From Pseudofrankia sp. DC12 (lineage in GTDB: Bacteria; Actinomycetota; Actinomycetes; Frankiales; Frankiaceae): DNA of 64,000 bases. Shown piece after piece: positions 62,830 to 64,000 of the stretch (position 1 is its first letter; each line of letters opens with the position of its first letter). The stretch covers positions 2,453,208 through 2,517,207 of the forward strand of contig NZ_KQ031391.1 of the NCBI RefSeq assembly GCF_000966285.1, in the 5' to 3' direction. The translations under genes were made by a program, and so were the position numbers. The notes below the pieces were generated by a model. That model ran no database searches, was not told the origin of the DNA, and saw nothing but the letters and a program-made list of their open reading frames with translations.

Positions 62830-64000
62830 GGCAGCCCCCAGTCCGTCGGATCTGGGCCGGGTGGGGGGCCGTCGCGGGCGGCCGGGCCGTCGGCGCCGGC
62901 TGGTGGGGCGCTGGCGGTGAGGGTCTGGAGGCCGTCGGGGGCGTGCAGGGCGGCCAGCGCCGCGGCGACGATCCGGGGATGCGGTCCGGCGGGTAGCCAG
63001 GGCCGGCGCGCGAGCAGGGCGGCGACCTGGTCCGGGTCGGCATGCAGCGCGGCGATCAGACGGGTTTGCGGGACGGTGATCGGGCCGTGGGTGGGGTCGT
63101 TGAGCCGGAACAAGCCGCCAGCGGCGGACAGGGTGGCCAGCGGTCGCGTGTCGGCGGCCGGTACGGGGAGCTCGACGGGGGTTGCCCGCCCGTCGGGGTC
63201 CAGCGCGGTGCCGGCGTCGGCGAGCGGGTAGCGGGTGTGCAGGCGGGGGCCGTGTGGGCTGTCGGTGACGATCCCGCAGTCGCGCAGCGCGGTGAGGACC
63301 TCGAAGGGGCGGATCGGCAGGTCGCCGGCGGCGCGGGCCAGCAGCAGGTCGTCCAGGCTGGCCCAGGCGGTGCCGGCCTGGCCGGCGACCTCGTGGGCGG
63401 CGATGTCGATCGGCCCACCGCCGCTGTCGTGGGGCTGGATCTCGTAGCGCGGGGTCGGGCCGTCGCCGGCGTAGGCGCGCAGGACCGTCGCGACGCTGAA
63501 CCGCGGGTCGTCGATCGCGGTGACCTGGGCGCCGGTTGCCAGGAACGCGGGTTGGCCGTCGGGGTTGGTGGTGCGCAGGTCGGGGGTGTCGAGGGTCGCT
63601 GTGACTTGATCGCGGGGTGTTTCCAGCGTCCAGCCGGGGTGGTCGCGCCAGGGGTGGCCGGGCAGGTCGGCGACGTCAGGCCGCCACCGGTAGAGCAAGG
63701 CGCCGGCCGGGGCGGCGGCGATCGTCACAACCGTGCCGGTCACCGGGCGGGCGACACCCGGCTCGGCGACGGTGACCCGGGTGCCCCGCAGGTAGGGGTG
63801 ATGGGCCGGGCGGGCGGCGGTGGCCAGTGTCGTGCCGTGCGCGGCAAACAGGTGCCGTTGGCGGTCGGTCAGCCGATCGTCGGCGGCGGTAGGCCGGGCG
63901 AGGATGGTGGCGAGGACGGCGCGCACGGCTTCTGTGGAGTCGGGCCGCTGGCCGTGGGCCCAGGGTGCGTCGTCGCCGGCGAACAGCACCTTCCCCTGCT
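62826..64000 (-). CDS. Paralogue family member D, runs off the window
   Basis: The 3' 391 codons of a gene whose start lies right of the window. Shared blocks: HPYLRGTRVTV, LYRWRPDVADLPGHPWRDHP GWT, LATGAQVTAIDDPRFSVATV LRAY, YEIQPHDS, RLNDPTHGPITVP and LLARRPWLP. Its order of blocks matches members A and B exactly. Overlaps protein C by GTGA. Function unknown; the family appears to have expanded by tandem duplication. Confidence 0.75.
   Translation of the reverse strand, partial: QGKVLFAGDDAPWAHGQRPDSTEAVRAVLATILARPTAADDRLTDRQRHLFAAHGTTLATAARPAHHPYLRGTRVTVAEPGVARPVTGTVVTIAAAPAGALLYRWRPDVADLPGHPWRDHPGWTLETPRDQVTATLDTPDLRTTNPDGQPAFLATGAQVTAIDDPRFSVATVLRAYAGDGPTPRYEIQPHDSGGGPIDIAAHEVAGQAGTAWASLDDLLLARAAGDLPIRPFEVLTALRDCGIVTDSPHGPRLHTRYPLADAGTALDPDGRATPVELPVPAADTRPLATLSAAGGLFRLNDPTHGPITVPQTRLIAALHADPDQVAALLARRPWLPAGPHPRIVAAALAALHAPDGLQTLTASAPPAGADGPAARDGPPPGPDPTDWGLP

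Overview
The window is GC-rich DNA (strong G/C third-position bias, many GTG starts, very long antisense open frames) from a filamentous-type actinobacterium. The density of insertion sequences, the giant YD-repeat protein and the tRNA-targeted integrase would fit a Frankia-like genome, but that assignment is inference. No rRNA, complete tRNA, CRISPR array or replication origin was seen. Much of the window is accessory DNA: at least nine insertion sequences or IS remnants (IS701-like, IS30, IS4, IS481, two IS3, ISAs1, IS256, IS66), several inserted in or beside one another.

Layout. 1-3262: an IS701-like element with a broken transposase, then a displaced polymorphic-toxin C-terminal module with small immunity-type genes, framed by two copies of an 85-bp direct repeat. 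3644-8586: a LuxR-type regulator, an intact IS30, a truncated IS701-like end, an IS4 element and the severed C-terminus of a tyrosine recombinase with a clear terminator. 8925-11944: a DUF234-type ATPase with a tiny downstream gene and a tandem-repeat operator-like site, an IS481 remnant, and the 3' half of a tRNA-Met that looks like an attachment site. 12132-23256: a 3168-residue secreted Rhs/YD-repeat protein with three small downstream genes, an orphan Rhs core scrap and an Imm26 gene. 24092-29570: a membrane-anchored lytic transglycosylase and a related Thr-rich secreted protein broken up by two IS3 elements. 30316-33448: a secreted S1 protease, a lipoprotein and an Imm-5-like protein. 33829-37681: nested ISAs1, IS256 and IS66.

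37762-50700 looks like a defence island. A three-gene minus-strand block encodes a 1087-residue helical protein of unknown function, an ApeA-like HEPN protein (RNGVSH motif) and a PD-(D/E)XK nuclease-like protein. A pentapeptide-repeat membrane protein diverges from it. Then come a TIR-domain membrane protein, an Mrr-like nuclease and a Nudix-methyltransferase fusion carrying a frameshift. This second group lies between two imperfect copies of the sequence that flanks a tRNA-Ala 3' end. The second copy abuts a tRNA-Ala 3' half and a complete tyrosine integrase (51133-52497), which marks the edge of an integrated element running to the right.

53090-64000: a CDP-glycerol-transferase-like protein diverges from a PfkB sugar kinase; then an unknown gene, a decayed paralogue, and a five-gene minus-strand operon that leaves the window. 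At least three of its products share the same unusual conserved blocks (DLPGHPW, DDPRF, YEIQPHD), a protein family I do not recognise. The most promising candidates for undescribed biology are the 37.8-44.5 kb operon and this paralogue array.
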